NCBI RefSeq assembly: GCF_036850765.1
Contig: NC_089494.1
Span: 60,816,309 to 60,880,308 of the forward strand
Length of the DNA stretch: 64,000 bases
Reading direction: 5' to 3'
Source: Saccopteryx bilineata
Lineage: Eukaryota > Chordata > Mammalia > Chiroptera > Emballonuridae
Shown here: piece after piece, positions 1 through 11,800 of the stretch
Layout of the letters: each line of letters begins with the position of its first letter
Numbering within the stretch: the stretch's first letter is position 1
The notes under the pieces: generated by a model
What the model was told of the DNA's origin: nothing
The model's database searches: none
Seen by the model: the letters and a program-made list of their open reading frames with translations, nothing else
Position numbers and translations under genes: made by a program

Positions 1-124
1 AACCATGAAGAATAGACTACATCCCCCTATGTTGGAAATTTAAGAGACAAAAACAAGTGCATGACGTCACTTGAGGCTTCTCATCAGTAACATTGAGTAT
101 CTATTTCAGAAGAGAAGAGAGTCT

Positions 125-302
125 TACATTGGTTCTCAGCCTTGGCTGCATATTAGAATCATCTGGGGAAACTTTGTTGAAAACCCCAGTGACTAAGCTG
201 CTACTCTAATCAATTACTCTGGAATCCCAGGATTCAAGCATCAGAAGTGTTAAAGCTCTTCAGATGATTCCAAGGAACAAGTTGTGTTTGAAAACCATTT
301 TA
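125..302. mobile_element. hAT-Charlie relic, MER5A-like
   Basis: The segment opens with GGTTCTCAGCCTTGGCTGCA and ends near AGTTGTGTTTGAAAACCA. These are the degraded inverted ends of the old non-autonomous hAT-Charlie elements of placental mammals. Internal phrases such as AGAATCATCTGGGG and GATGATTCCAAGG also fit. No intact TSD is seen. The family name is from memory of the consensus. Confidence 0.6.
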
Positions 303-579
303 AATCTCCACCACTCCCCAGTGTTCTAAAATAAAGAATATAGTGGTGTGGCCTCCACAGAGCTCTGAAACACTCCAAACTGGAAGCCTCTTACCCAACT
401 TCCCACTTATAATTGTCTTCTCTTCCAAAAAATCTGGCTCTGGATTTGAGAATAGATCCAGTGAAGATGACTCACATTATGATTTGATTTGCTAAGGAAG
501 CAAAAACAATTTCAACCACAGTATTCATTAAATATGATGGCAAAATACTTCAAACATTTTATGTTTAAACTCAAAAAGG

Positions 580-665
580 ATCATAGAGATTAATGTAGCC
601 CACTATGTGCCAGGCACTGTGCTACTTGAGTACTGGGGAATGAAACAATTGTAGACACAACCTCT
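580..665 (+). repeat. L2-like LINE fragment
   Basis: The phrase CACTATGTGCCAGGCACTGTG followed by a variant of CTGGGGAATGAAACA is typical of the 3' part of the ancient L2 LINE. Only a short fragment is recognisable. Confidence 0.5.
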
Positions 666-719
666 GCCAAGACAGTAGCTTGGAGTCAGTGATGATGACA
701 AAAGTTAGCCGGGAAGCAG

Positions 720-1180
720 CTAAATGACGTTGACCTTAAACAAATCGACAGCCACACAGTTCTCCAGCAAAACAGGTTTATTCGGGAACAATAAAGAATT
801 ATAATTTGGGACACGGAGTCTCATGGCAAGCTGCTCCCAAGTCCAGAGAAACAAAGAAGAAAAGCTCTCTTACGGGGTTGGGAGGGACTTTTGTAAGCCA
901 AGAGCCCATTGGCGGAAACTAAAAGTTAGAAGTATCTTGGCTTTTCATTGGCTGAGCTCTGGTCCGCTCCCCGTGACGGACCTGTTCCCTGGGAAAGGCG
1001 CACACTTTTCTTCCTCCCGCTGATATAGTTATGTGGTCTCTGTGTCCGTCAGAGATGCAAAGTATGCCTCATCCTGTTGGGCTCAGTAGTGTGCCTTGAG
1101 AGTCACCTGCATGAGAGTTCTTCTCTATTCTAGCCTCCCGACTCCATTTTGAGGCTTCTGTTTATTCATTTCACAATATA
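720..1180 (-). repeat. Probable class I endogenous retroviral LTR, antisense
   Basis: Read on the minus strand, this stretch has LTR-like order. Two CCAAT boxes (ATTGG on the plus strand near 910 and 949) are followed by an AATAAA poly(A) signal (about 778-785) and a short U5-like tail. Nearby there are no gag, pol or env remnants, so it would be a solo LTR. The exact ends and TSD could not be fixed. An unrelated unique promoter-like sequence is the alternative. Confidence 0.4.
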
Positions 1181-1387
1181 AACTGAGCGCTGGACCAGTG
1201 GAGGCCCACCGAGAAGCAAGGCGTTAAGCCTGTGAAGACTGAGTCACCTATTTTAAATCGTTTTCTGGGTCACCAATATGGGTCCCATGAGTGTGGTATT
1301 GCTTGGTGGGTGTGGCAGTGTCCTGTCAACTGAATTACATTTTCTGAAGAATGTACTTCCATCTGAACTGGTCACTAGCTATCCCTA

Positions 1388-1404
1388 TTATCTATCTATC
1401 TATC

Positions 1405-1435
<31 letters not shown>

Positions 1436-1436
1436 A
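1388..1436. repeat. (TATC)n microsatellite
   Basis: About twelve CTAT/TATC units run in tandem with one short interruption (CATC). It is a simple tetranucleotide repeat, likely length-polymorphic. Confidence 0.95.
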
Positions 1437-1439
1437 TTT

Positions 1440-2995
1440 GCCTTTTATACAGGAGTGATGGCCCAAGAGATGATTGGTGTGTGTCTGACTGTGCACATGG
1501 CTATTTGTTTGCTCCCACTTCTAGGGTAACTGCCACTCCTACATGTGGTCTTAAATTACTTAGAATTCATTCCGTGTTGACCTGTGTTTTTAGGACAGAG
1601 GATTGGTGGCTGCGGCCTTCAGAGAAATCCTGTCGTGTTATTACTGTGTCCCCATCAAATCTGTTGCATCCAGTTGCTTCAGGGGCTTAGGATCCGAGCG
1701 TCTCGCCGTACCGTAAGTATGTCATTTCTTTCTGTTTTGACAAGGTTGGTGTCTCTGGTGTTTACTGGCACAATCCCCAAGCTTCCTGGAACTTGTGTCA
1801 TTAAGCATGCAGTGGGGTCTGACTAGAAAATGCAGAGCACATTAAGCAGGCAAAATCAGCCCAGGTCTTGGAAACTGTCTCTGCATAGAAAACACCTGGC
1901 TCTAAATGATTCTGTTAAGGTGTCTGACATCTCATGCCTCTCCAGTTCATCCTGCAGAGGATTCTAGGCATGAAACGTGTTCTCTCCTCTTCTCCTGGGC
2001 CCCTCCCCCAAAAGGCTCCACATATATGTTATGATCAATTCTGATACTGCTGAGAGCCACAGATTTCTGCAAAGATATGTCCCACTCTCAAATAACTGCA
2101 GATGAGAAGAGAAAATATTGAAGACAGGTAGCAGGTGAACCAAGCAATTGTCAGGTAAGTCATCTCAAAGCTCTCTGCAAGCATTTAGTCATTTAGAGAA
2201 CAATCTCTTGGTCTAAGCCTATCCTAGGCAAAACTAGGAAGAAGTAGACCTTCAGAACAAATTTGGACTTTTCTGGTCTCTACAAGCAAATACGAGCATT
2301 CTGGCTTTAAATAAGTTCTAAATGATTCAGGTGTTGCTGCTTTACAGCTGTTAAAGGAATTTAACTGGTGACATCATAAAGCCCACAAAACCACTAGTTG
2401 AAAAACATGAACTTGTGAAACAATCTCTAAATAGTTGTGTTGGTCTTTGGCTGTTCGCTCTTAGAGCAATCCTTGTCTTTCTCCTGCTCTGCTCTATACA
2501 AAAGGAAATTACAGAACTATATCTCTGAGGTTCTCATACCTGCCAATTTGCCAGCAGGTCCAACGAGAGACAGGCAATGGCAGAGGGGGAAAGTCAAGAT
2601 GTTTCTGCTCCGCTCTGTTTCTGGTGGCATCTCTTTAGCACCTGTCTTTTTCATGGGACCGTCACTTGCCAAACAGACCCATCTTCTGTAGTCCCAGTTC
2701 CTCCTTGGCAGACCCACACAGTTCACAAGTGGCTCCACGATACCACCTCCTTCCTTTGTCCCACACACCCTAGGAGAATGAATATCTCTGTGTTTATTCA
2801 TCTTTAGATTGTGTCTGCTGGATTTCTCAGCTCTTCTGTCGCCTATGTAATCATTTTCTTGTGTGATGAATTCTTGTTCTGAGGTATACCTAGAGTGACT
2901 TCTGTTTCATTGGCTGATTCAGTATTTTTACTGTTGCAACTAAGTCATGTTATCTATGGTAAATCTATATCTACTTAAAAATGAAAAAGAATGGC
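1440..2995. other. Unique intergenic sequence, no gene seen
   Basis: I recognise no repeat family and no coding domain here. Open frames on both strands are short and lack recognisable motifs. Confidence 0.6.
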
Positions 2996-3349
2996 TATTA
3001 TGGGCTGAATTGTGTCCCCCTAAAATATATTGAAGTCCTAAACCTCAGTATTTCAGAATGTGACTGTATTTGAAGATAGAGGGTTTTAAAACAAGCAATT
3101 AAAGTAAAGTGAGGTTTTGGGGTAGACACTAATCCCATCCTGAGATGACTTTATAAGAAGATATTAGACATAGACACAGACAGAATATATCTGTTGGTCA
3201 TCTACAAGGCAGGGAGAGAGTCCTCAGAAGAAACCAACCCTCCAATACCTTGATCTTGGACTTCTAGCTTCTAGAACTGTGAGGAAATAAACTTCTTTTT
3301 GTTTAAGCCACCCAGTCCGTGGTTTATTAATACTAGCAAATGAATACAA
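2996..3349 (+). repeat. MaLR-like solo LTR
   Basis: It begins TATGGGCTGAATTGTGTCCC and ends with TTTAAGCCACCCAGTC, a run of intervening bases, then GAATACA. This is the classic outline of MST/MLT-type ERVL-MaLR LTRs. An AATAAA lies near the 3' end (about 3285). The copy is diverged and no internal retroviral sequence adjoins it. Confidence 0.6.
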
Positions 3350-3515
3350 TTTCTTGATCTCTGAAATTTAGGGTGAGCTAGTTAACTCTAAACCACAGTG
3401 TCCTTATCTGTGAAACAAAGATAATTATAACAGCCAGGTTATTATGAAAATGAACTGAGAGAAGCCTGATGTGGTACCTGCTGCCTCGCTAATTAAATGT
3501 TAGGTATCATTGAGA
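3350..3515 (+). repeat. MIR-type SINE relic
   Basis: Weak similarity to the MIR core and 3' part (CAGTGTCCTTATCTGTGAAA, then AATTATAACAGCCAGGTTATTATGA). It is heavily diverged. Confidence 0.5.
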
Positions 3516-5375
3516 AATGCACTTGCGATGTGATTCAAGGAAGAAATTTCAGTGTGGCTTTTCTAGAATGCCTGTGACTACCCACTAGGTATGTTTTGGG
3601 TCAGCCAGACAAAGCTTTTTTACTAGTTACTGCCTAGAAGTCTCTGCCTCAGGGCTCAAATGCAGGTCCCCAAGCAGTTGCCTACAAATATCCACACCAT
3701 AGATAAAAGGAACCACCTGCCTAGAGCCTTTCGCACCTGCAGCTGAGCTCAGCCAAATCCCTGGGCAGCAGCTAAACTTTGTTGGCAGCTCCAGCCTCCC
3801 CATTCTGCCTCTTTTTTACTCAAATCTTTCTCCTTTTTCAGTGATGTGCCTAATAATTTGTGGCAGTTTTCTTTTCTACATGGGATCCATGAGTCCTTGT
3901 ATGATGCAAAAGACTAATTATTAACCTTTTTATGAGGATATTTGTATTTGTAGCAAGCCATTTAGCCTTCAGCTAAAGGAATAAAACTCTAACAGTATAA
4001 TTTGGGACATTAAGTGATAGGACAATTGAGGCACTTTTAAGAAGAAATATTACTTTTTAAATAAATGATGAAGAAAATATAGTAAAAGGTTAAAGAAAGA
4101 AGATGCTTGATTTTCCTTACCTAAAGTTTTGGGAAAATGAGGGAAAAATGGGTGATTCCTGATAAAGAGGTATTTTTTTAAAGAGGTATTTTTAATGAAG
4201 GACTCCTTCCTTTAGTAAGCCCAAGCTTGTATCTTACATGTACGTAGAATATTTATCATCATCAATTTATTATCAAATGCCTTCTAGGTGATTAATACTA
4301 TGCGGTGAACTTCCAAGGGAAAGATAAAGAAAAAGGAAGGTGGGTACAATGAAAACAAAGAGAAGCTCAAAGTATTTGATCCGCTTCATATTTTAAAAGC
4401 AGAAATTTCTCGCCTTGTGATTTTTAACCCCCCCCCCCCCCATGGTTAGTTGCCATATGGTACTACTTTCACTCGTGGAACGTGAAAAATAAATGTCAAC
4501 TCTTGAATCACAATTACTGACCTCATAGTTACACAGATATAATGGTTTTCTCTGTGCATCAGTCTTTGTTTTAAGGGCCGGGTGGTTTCTGCTAAAGCTA
4601 TAGCCCTCTATTAAGTAATTTTCGTATTACTGGGAATAAAAGATCCCAGAATTTTGTTTCCATGTTGTTTTCACCACTTCCTCACTGGTATCGGACAGAA
4701 TTCATTCTACTCCTTCTATCTTGGTATGACTTCAGAGTTGCCTAGGGCCTGGGCGTCCCTTATAAGAACCCCTGGCTGGTTGGAATACTTAGCCATTGAA
4801 TTCCAGACTGTCCTCCTCAGCAAGATTATTTTTTTTAAAGTAATATTCAAAAATAATAGAGTTGCTATAGCATGGTGTTTCTAAGCAAACTTGCATGATA
4901 AAATAATGAAGAAAATATAAAGCCACTTGTACTGCTCTGGGGAAAATCACATTTCAAAGATAATTTCATTTAAAATATAATTTCAAACATGCATATTGCT
5001 AATAAATTTTCAAATGTTAATAGGTTAGTGTTTTATGTCACTTCTGATTGTTGAGTGGCATAAGGTTTTCCGTAGTCTACAGGGAAATTTTATTTTACGT
5101 TGTATGAACCAAAGTGCCACGCTTCCATTGTGGTTTCCTGCCCTCTGCCACTTGCTCTCTGTCAATCTCCCTCCCTCCCTTTTTCATCATTTAACCATGG
5201 ATATAGTTTGATAAATTAGCACAACTGAGCAATCTTAAAGGCATGACATATGAACTCTAAAGAAAATATTGAATTTGAGGAAGTGACACATTTACTTAGT
5301 TCAGAAGACTAAGAAAAAATACTCAATATTGTAGCCTCCCATACTCATGAAAGTTAGCATATGGTTCACAATTCT
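3516..5375. other. Intergenic, AT-rich, with a 14-base C run
   Basis: No gene or clear repeat was identified. A homopolymer of 14 C lies at 4428-4441. The rest is unique-looking AT-rich DNA. Confidence 0.55.
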
Positions 5376-5391
5376 AAAAACATTTACAAGA
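5376..5391. repeat. TSD, left copy, of truncated L1
   Basis: AAAAACATTTACAAGA occurs here and again at 5685-5700 without mismatch. It flanks the L1 3' end, as target-primed reverse transcription predicts. Confidence 0.9.
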
Positions 5392-5684
5392 TGGGACATA
5401 AAAATGAGACTCAGAGTCATGGACAAGAGTGTGATGGTAATGGGGTGGGGTGGAGGGGTGGGGAGGGGGCAAGGAAGGAGAGGGAGTAGGTAAGGGGAGG
5501 GGAGGGGCACAAAGAAAACCAGATAAAAGGTGACAGAAGAGAATTTGACTTTGGGTGAGGGGTATGCAGCATAATCAAAAGTCAGAATAATCTGGAGATG
5601 TTTTCTTGGAACATATGTACCTGATTTATCAATGTCACTGCATTAAAATTAATAAAAATAAGATTAAAAAAAAGATGTGGGAAA
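5392..5684 (+). mobile_element. 5'-truncated L1 insertion, bat-type 3' UTR
   Basis: The 293-bp insert contains a purine-only G-rich tract (5441-5506). It ends in AATTAATAAAAATAAGATT and an A-rich tail, matching the layout of chiropteran L1 3' UTRs. Flanking 16-bp perfect TSDs (5376-5391, 5685-5700) mark the exact borders. There is no ORF2 sequence, so the copy was dead on arrival. The undamaged TSD suggests a fairly recent event. Confidence 0.88.
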
Positions 5685-5780
5685 AAAAACATTTACAAGA
5701 ACAGATTGCTCTTTTTCTGATAGGCATGGTTATTCATTGAGTGGCCATATTGACCTTGCTCTAGTTAAAGAATCATTCAG

Positions 5781-6135
5781 AGCCCTGGCCGGTTGGCTCA
5801 GTGGTAGAGCGTCGGCCTGGCGTGCAGGAGTCCTGGGTTCGATTCCCGGCCAGGGCACATCTGCTTCTCCACCCCTCCCCCTCTCCTTCCTCTCTGTCTC
5901 TCTCTTCCCCTCCCGCAGCCGAGGCTCCACTGGAGCAAGGTTTGCCCGGGCGCTGAGGATGGCTCTGTGGCCTCTGCCTCAGGTGCTGGGATGGCTCTGA
6001 TTGCGGCAGAGCAATGCCCCAAGATGGGCAGAGCATCGCCCCCTGGTGGGGATGCCGGGTGGATCCCAGGCGGGCGCATGCGGGAGTCTGTCTGACTGCC
6101 TCCCTATTTCCAGCTTTGGGAAAAAAAAAAAAAAA
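5781..6135 (+). mobile_element. tRNA-derived SINE, VES-like family, full length
   Basis: The tRNA-like head carries an A box (TGGCTCAGTGG, 5794-5804) and B box (GGTTCGATTCC, 5836-5846) for RNA polymerase III. A pyrimidine-rich stretch, a GC-rich body and a 3' A run follow. Target-site duplications AGAATCATTCAG at 5769-5780 and 6136-6147 are perfect. The element is non-coding, although it holds open frames of up to about 107 codons on both strands. It depends on L1 for mobility. Confidence 0.93.
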
Positions 6136-6329
6136 AGAATCATTCAGTAATTTAATAACAGTTCAGTTATCAACATGTTATAAAAAATCAGACAAATAAA
6201 AATAACACCACAGACTTGTGAGGGATCAGAAGGATTCTAATATCCCATTTAAATCTCATGCAACTCTTGAGATATCTGCTATTATTCTCATTTCAAAGAT
6301 GAGAAAATGAAGCTCAGAAAATCAAAATA

Positions 6330-6925
6330 CAGTGTGTCCATAAAGTCATGGTGCACTTTTAACTGGTCACAGGAAAGCAACAAAAGACGATAGAAATGTG
6401 AAATCCGCACCAATAAAAGGAAAACCCTCCCAGTTTCATGCCTATTCAGTGCAGTTTGATGTGGGCTCACGCACAGATTTTTTAAGGCTCCTTAGGTAGC
6501 TATCCCGTATAGCCTCTACAGACTCGTCACTGACTGATGGCCTACCAGAACGGGGTTTCTCCACCAAACTGCCGGTTTCCTTCAACTGCTTATCCCACCG
6601 AGTAATGTTATTCCTATGTGGTGGCGCTTCGTTATAAACGCGCCAATATTCACGTTGCACTTTGGTCACGAATTCGAATTTAGCGAGCCACAGAACACAC
6701 TGAACTTTCCTCTGTACCGTCCACATCTCGACTGGCATGGCCGTGGGTTGCTCTGCTGTATACACGGTGTTACATCATCATCTGCACATGCGCACATGCT
6801 GCCACATCATCCTACAGAAACTGGGAGGGTTTTCCTTTTATTTGGTGCAGATTTCACATTTCTTTCGTCTTTTGTTGCTTTCCTGTGACTGGTCAAAACT
6901 GCACCATGACTTTACGGACACACTG
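6330..6925 (-). mobile_element. Mariner-type DNA transposon, internally deleted
   Basis: A 596-bp element flanked by TA dinucleotides (6328-6329, 6926-6927). The ends begin CAGTGTGTCC(A/G)TAAAGTC and form inverted repeats that stay alignable for roughly 110 bp on each side, much longer than the usual near-30-bp mariner ends. Between them lies the start of a transposase on the minus strand. The catalytic DDE/D region is absent, so this is a non-autonomous deletion derivative. I recall closely similar mariners from other mammals, including ruminants, but cannot confirm this without a search. Confidence 0.88.
6442..6765 (-). pseudogene. Mariner transposase N-terminal DNA-binding fragment
   Basis: A 107-codon open frame on the minus strand inside the mariner derivative. 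Residues about 14-60 resemble the first helix-turn-helix of mariner transposases, with NNITRWDKQLKETGS (52-66) at the recognition-helix and linker region. A GRP motif (residues 74-76, in KPRSGRPSVS) fits the AT-hook-like linker between the two helix-turn-helix subdomains, and SDESVEAIRD begins the second. Mariner transposases are about 340 residues, so only roughly the first quarter to third remains. The last residues read into the terminal repeat. No catalytic aspartates are present. It could at most bind transposon ends, and expression is not shown. The start is the first ATG in frame; a start at residue 10 or 14 is equally possible. Confidence 0.8.
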
Positions 6926-6927
6926 TA

Positions 6928-7689
6928 AATCAATGCCAAATGCTTGAATAGTTGAAGGTAATGTTCTACCTAATCTAGGAAGGCTAAGAAGTGTTAAGCC
7001 TACCTTCACCTGGTTTAGAGGCTGTCACCTAAAGCAGAACAGATGAATCCTTAGAAGTGCATCTTTAGGAAAAAAGGACCAGGGCCATTGGGCAAAAGAG
7101 CCAGATTCAGTTCAATTTGAGAAAAAAACCTCTAGGTTATCTCTAGATTGTAGGAATATGGGATAGTTTTGTTTTTCTTTTTAACTTCTTCCATATGTTC
7201 TAAATGTTCTACCACAAACTGTACCAAAGCATCAGATGGAATTATTCAAAATGAATTCATATAACCATTCATCAAAAGTACTACAGAAAGAATTACTAAT
7301 TTGTGCAGAACACAACAATCTGTCTTTCCTGGGAGTGTAAAGATTATACAAATCTCCACCTAAATAAATAAGCTGGGTTTGTTTCTATCTAGTTAGGTTT
7401 ACCACAGGAACAGCCTGTACAAAGCTTTTTTAAATTTTATTTTCAAAATTCGATTATATTAGTTGTTTTAGATTTGCACTAATCCATACTTGGTACAAAA
7501 AAAAAAAAATTAGACAATGCACTGCTAAGAAAAGTGAAATTTCCCAGACCCAACTCTCCATACAAAGATTTTCAAATGTTTTATACAAATATATTAATGA
7601 GATTAAAGTGTGACCTTTTTCTCCATGTGTGTGTGTAATATGTATGTCATGGGCACTTTGCATAAAAATACAATAGATTTTGTTTACCT
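6928..7689. other. Unique intergenic sequence, no gene seen
   Basis: No repeat or gene is recognised apart from an A run near 7498-7509. Confidence 0.55.
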
Positions 7690-7800
7690 TTTTAAACTCT
7701 TGAATAGTATTCCACTGTCTAGATGTAATTTAATTAATTTACCCAGTTTTATATTGATGGACATTTGTTTTGAAGCTTTGTTATAACTGTAAATATTTAA
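7690..7800 (-). repeat. Old L1 3' fragment, antisense
   Basis: TGAATAGTATTCCACTGTCT and TTGATGGACATTTGTTTTGA are antisense L1M 3'-region phrases. Diverged and short. Confidence 0.5.
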
Positions 7801-10479
7801 TAATTAGTTTAGCTCATTTTATCAAAAGATTTACCATAAAATAGACTAGGCCTCCATACTAAAGTACTGGTAACCCAGTGAACATTTAACAGTGTTTCTA
7901 GAGAATCTCATTGTGTCTTCCTGGACCATTCATTTTACTCAATGGTAAATAATTTAGGATGTTAAGACTTTTGATGAATAAAAATGCTTCAGATGTGTTA
8001 CACAGAGGAATACAAAGTATATGCAGAACCTTATGGCCAAACCAAAACTTCAAAGACATTTCCCATTTTGAGTTAAGGCCCCAGGGCCTCAAAGATAAGT
8101 TGACTTTCTTTTGCAATTAAAGATATTTCAGGGGAAATTTTTGAGTCTAACTTGTTTAAGAGCTTTGGAATCTTTTGAATGCCTGAGAGAATTCCAGACA
8201 AACTGGGGACTAATTATAATGGCTGAACTAGGCTCTTAAAATAGAAATCAGCCGAGAGCTCTCAAGATGGGTTCCTCAAAGTTATTGTGAGAGCATTAAA
8301 GAAAAGAGAGGGCAGGAGTCAGAATGAGCCTTTTTCAGTTAGCCTAATAGCTGGATCAAGGCCAGGTATAAAAATTGGTTTGTGTGACAACTCAGAACAG
8401 AGTAATTTTCTAATCTCACAATGGGAAACATAAGGTTATCTCATTTTTGTGAGGCTAATAGACTCTTCAAATAGTGAATTCTTAACTAGGAAGTCAAAGT
8501 TCAATCATAGCCTATCCGTTTATCTTATTTTACTTGAATAGAAAACTCAAAAGCTCTAACAAAAGAACATTTGAAAAGACTGGTAAACTCTTGTTAATAA
8601 TTCTAGCAGGTGAGAGGATTTACCCTAGCCTTATTTCTCTTGCCGATTTCATCTGATGGTTTTAGACTGCAGTACAACCTGGGAGGGTTTCCCATTTTCT
8701 TAAGCACCTCCTTTCTGCATATGGGAAAAATAGTTGCTTGTTACTACGCATAGATGTTTTTTGTCCTCTGCAATAAGCCTGCAGAGCAGAAATGAATTAT
8801 GTTTAAAAAGAATCGTTTTGCCTGTCAGACACTTTAAATAAAACAGCCTTTGAATTCTCAAGGATTTTAAAGCTGAGCTCCAAAATCTTACAGTACACAT
8901 CAAAAATAATGTTGCCAAACGTGAAAGAACTGGTCAACTGACCTCCATCTATCTCTTACTCTTTGGAAATATTTCTTAATGTTTAACAGTATTTAACTTA
9001 TGTGCATTTATTTCCAACTGTGTTTATTTTAAAATCATCACTATAGACCAGGTAACTGGATTCAATAGAGATGAACACACCATCCATCATATTTTGTGGA
9101 CCTATATAGCTGAACGCAATAATATTCAATATAATTATGCTGTCTAATATTCACCTAAAATGTGTGTCATACATTGTCATATGCTAATTGTGCATAATTA
9201 ATGTTAACTATCCATGGGTGCAAGATCTATAATTAATGAGCTATAAAGTAAAACTTACATGTAAAAAAAGAAAGGAAAAAAGCCTCCCCATACAAACATA
9301 AGAACAGACCTTTTATTCTCTAAGGCATGTTAAAAAAGATTATAAATGAATTGACCGTTTTGATATTAGAATGCATACAGTAAATAACATGTGTAAAAAT
9401 GCAGTCGTTTTAGGTTCCCTGGGGAAAACAGCAGTAATTCTTCCTCATGTGAGAAGCATGGAAAGAATGCCATCAAAAGAGGCTCGATCAATATATTATC
9501 TTCGGAACAAACAAGGGAGCTCTAGATGAGGGCTGTGGATGGATATTATAGATGAGGGATTCTGTTGTCATAACCACTTGGAAAACCTGGCAGGATGTGC
9601 ATCCAATTCATAAAATAAATAGTCAACTTATTATTCAGGTTTAGCTCAAATTTTGGTGAGCTTGGCAAAATTTGTCACTGCGGAAATGTACTGTGAACTC
9701 AAAGATAAAGGCTCGTTTTGTTTAAGAGGCAGCTCTCTCCAGAATTGAATAGGAAACAGGGAGTTAAGTGCCTCATCCCCCAACTTTCATTAACCCTCAG
9801 ACTAACCGGAAGGCTGTATACATTATCATGGCTGTATCTCTTTTCCCCTTGGAGGTACTGAAGCGAAGCCAGAATAAGTATCTTGCTTAATGTGAATGCG
9901 CAATTCAGTGCAAAGACTACTAGGAGAACCCTAAATTTCTAGGCTCTGTTAGTCCAGTGTGTCTCCCAGTCCGCTTTCCCCAGGCATCCAATTTCAGATC
10001 ATCTGTGCATTCCTTCACACTTTATCTGTTCTCAACCATATGTTGCTAGTTTTCTTTTCTTAAAAACTCCTTGTTCCCTGCTGAAGTTGTCATTAGAACA
10101 CTTAGCCTGATCATTTTGGCTCCTGATCTTCCAGAATACGTTTGTTCTTTCCCACCCTCTTTGAAACTAGATGTGATCGTATGAATAGCTTTGGTCTATC
10201 ATTGTGAATGGTAGTGGCGAAGGGCAGACTCTTTAAGAAGCAGCCTGTGATTTGCCACACTGCTATGGTGATCATTAGAAATACATATCAAAATGAAGCC
10301 TCCACCAGCCAGGATGCCCCACTGATTACAAGGAGCAGAGGCCTCCTGACCACCGTTGGTGTACATGTGATATGAGCAGAAAATAAACTTTGTTTCAAAT
10401 CACTGAAATTTTGGGGTTGCTTGGTACTGCAGTATAATCTAGCGTATACTGAACGATACATGTACAGAATAAAATCTAA
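7801..10479. other. Unique intergenic sequence, 2.7 kb
   Basis: I see no gene and no confidently named repeat. The open frames are shorter than 75 codons and lack any motif. The sequence is AT-rich (for example 9100-9400). Confidence 0.55.
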
Positions 10480-10640
10480 GCTTCTTCCACTTGCTGTTAA
10501 AAACTATCCAGCATCTGGCCTCATCCCATCTTTTATACAGTTGCTTAAGTTGTTGAGAGCTCCTGTGTGCCAGCAACTGATAGTTCCTAGGTTTACAAGG
10601 ATAAAAAAGCCTATGCCTTATGTACTGGGAGACATACATG
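10480..10640 (+). repeat. L2-like LINE fragment
   Basis: AAATCTAAGCTTCTTCCACT, CATCTGGCCTCATCCC and GAGCTCCTGTGTGCCAGCAA are worn L2 3'-region phrases. Confidence 0.4.
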
Positions 10641-11359
10641 CAATGGAATTATTACAATGCAACATGACAATGCTATAGTTAAGCTAACACTGAGGTCTAG
10701 TAAGAACAAAAGAGAGAGGTCATTTTATTCTTCTTTGAGATGATGTTGGGAGCGGTGCAGAACAATTTGTGTAAGGTGTGGTCAGAATAACAAAAGTGGT
10801 GGAAAGGAAAGCGTGTTCAGAACATGGTGCATAACTCAGCCTGGGTGGTGCATCTTTCAGCAGGACATAATAGCACTGGCCTCTCTGTCCATGCTATTTC
10901 CCTTGCTGATTCCTCCAAACCATCATAGGTGGTGTGGGGTGGGCCAGCCACAGATGTCAGGGGGCTCAGAAGTTTTTATTTTATACTGCTGTACTTTTAT
11001 CCTTTTATACCTTAAGCTTAGACATTTACCTTATCTCCAGAATGTCAGTGCATATAGTCACAGGGATAACTGATAGGATTCAAAGATTCATTATACCTCT
11101 TTTAAACTAGACCATTCCTATAGAACACTAGACAGCAACATATTTTTTGCAATCTAACAATTATCCAACAACTACAGTTTTACTGCATTGCATTTTCTAT
11201 GCAAAAAGCATTCAAAGTAAACATTAAAATACACCTTAATTTTTATAATTCTGCTGTGTAATTTCTTATTTTCTTTTGTTATATAAAGCAAAATATAGTG
11301 GAGATCAGGCTTTCTCTGACCATTGAAAATTTCTGGAGAGCTACCCCTCCCTTATTCAC

Positions 11360-11640
11360 ATGTGAAAATTTCAAGTCCCTGGAAAAGGTGCAGGGGCATA
11401 AGCCCAGATGTTACCTCCTCACTGAAGCCTCCCTTTACAGGTATTACTCTTCCTCTTTAATCCCTCAGCATTTTGTTTATAGCTCTGCTTTTTATGACAT
11501 TCAACCCATCCCTAATGAGTAGTAATTACATGTCTCTAGCTCCAACCAGTGGTCAATAGTATCTAATGTCTGCATCTCTCATGGCACCTAGCACAGTGCC
11601 TGGACAGAACAGGCAAGCAGTACATGCGGAACTGACTTAA
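11360..11640 (+). repeat. L2 LINE 3' fragment
   Basis: Phrases in L2 order: TTACCTCCTCACTGAAGCCT, then TTGTTTATAGCTCTGC, then CACCTAGCACAGTGCCTGGA. Old and diverged. Confidence 0.6.
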
Positions 11641-11800
11641 GCATGTGGGTAAAATACCCAATAGTTACAAAGATGGGGAAAATTGGTAAGAGAAAAAAAT
11701 TCCTGAGGAATAGACCCTATACCCATTTTAGCCAGGTATAAATTTTGTATAAATACTATACACAGATGGACTCTTCCAATAAGAATAAATAGTGAGATCA

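Noticed and set aside
5441..5506. G-rich tract considered as a CpG-island promoter
   Set aside because: It has almost no CpG and lies inside an L1 3' UTR with a TSD around it.
5781..5860. tRNA-gene-like segment with A and B boxes
   Set aside because: It is the head of a SINE. The acceptor stem and anticodon arm do not form a working tRNA, and several relatives with the same body occur.
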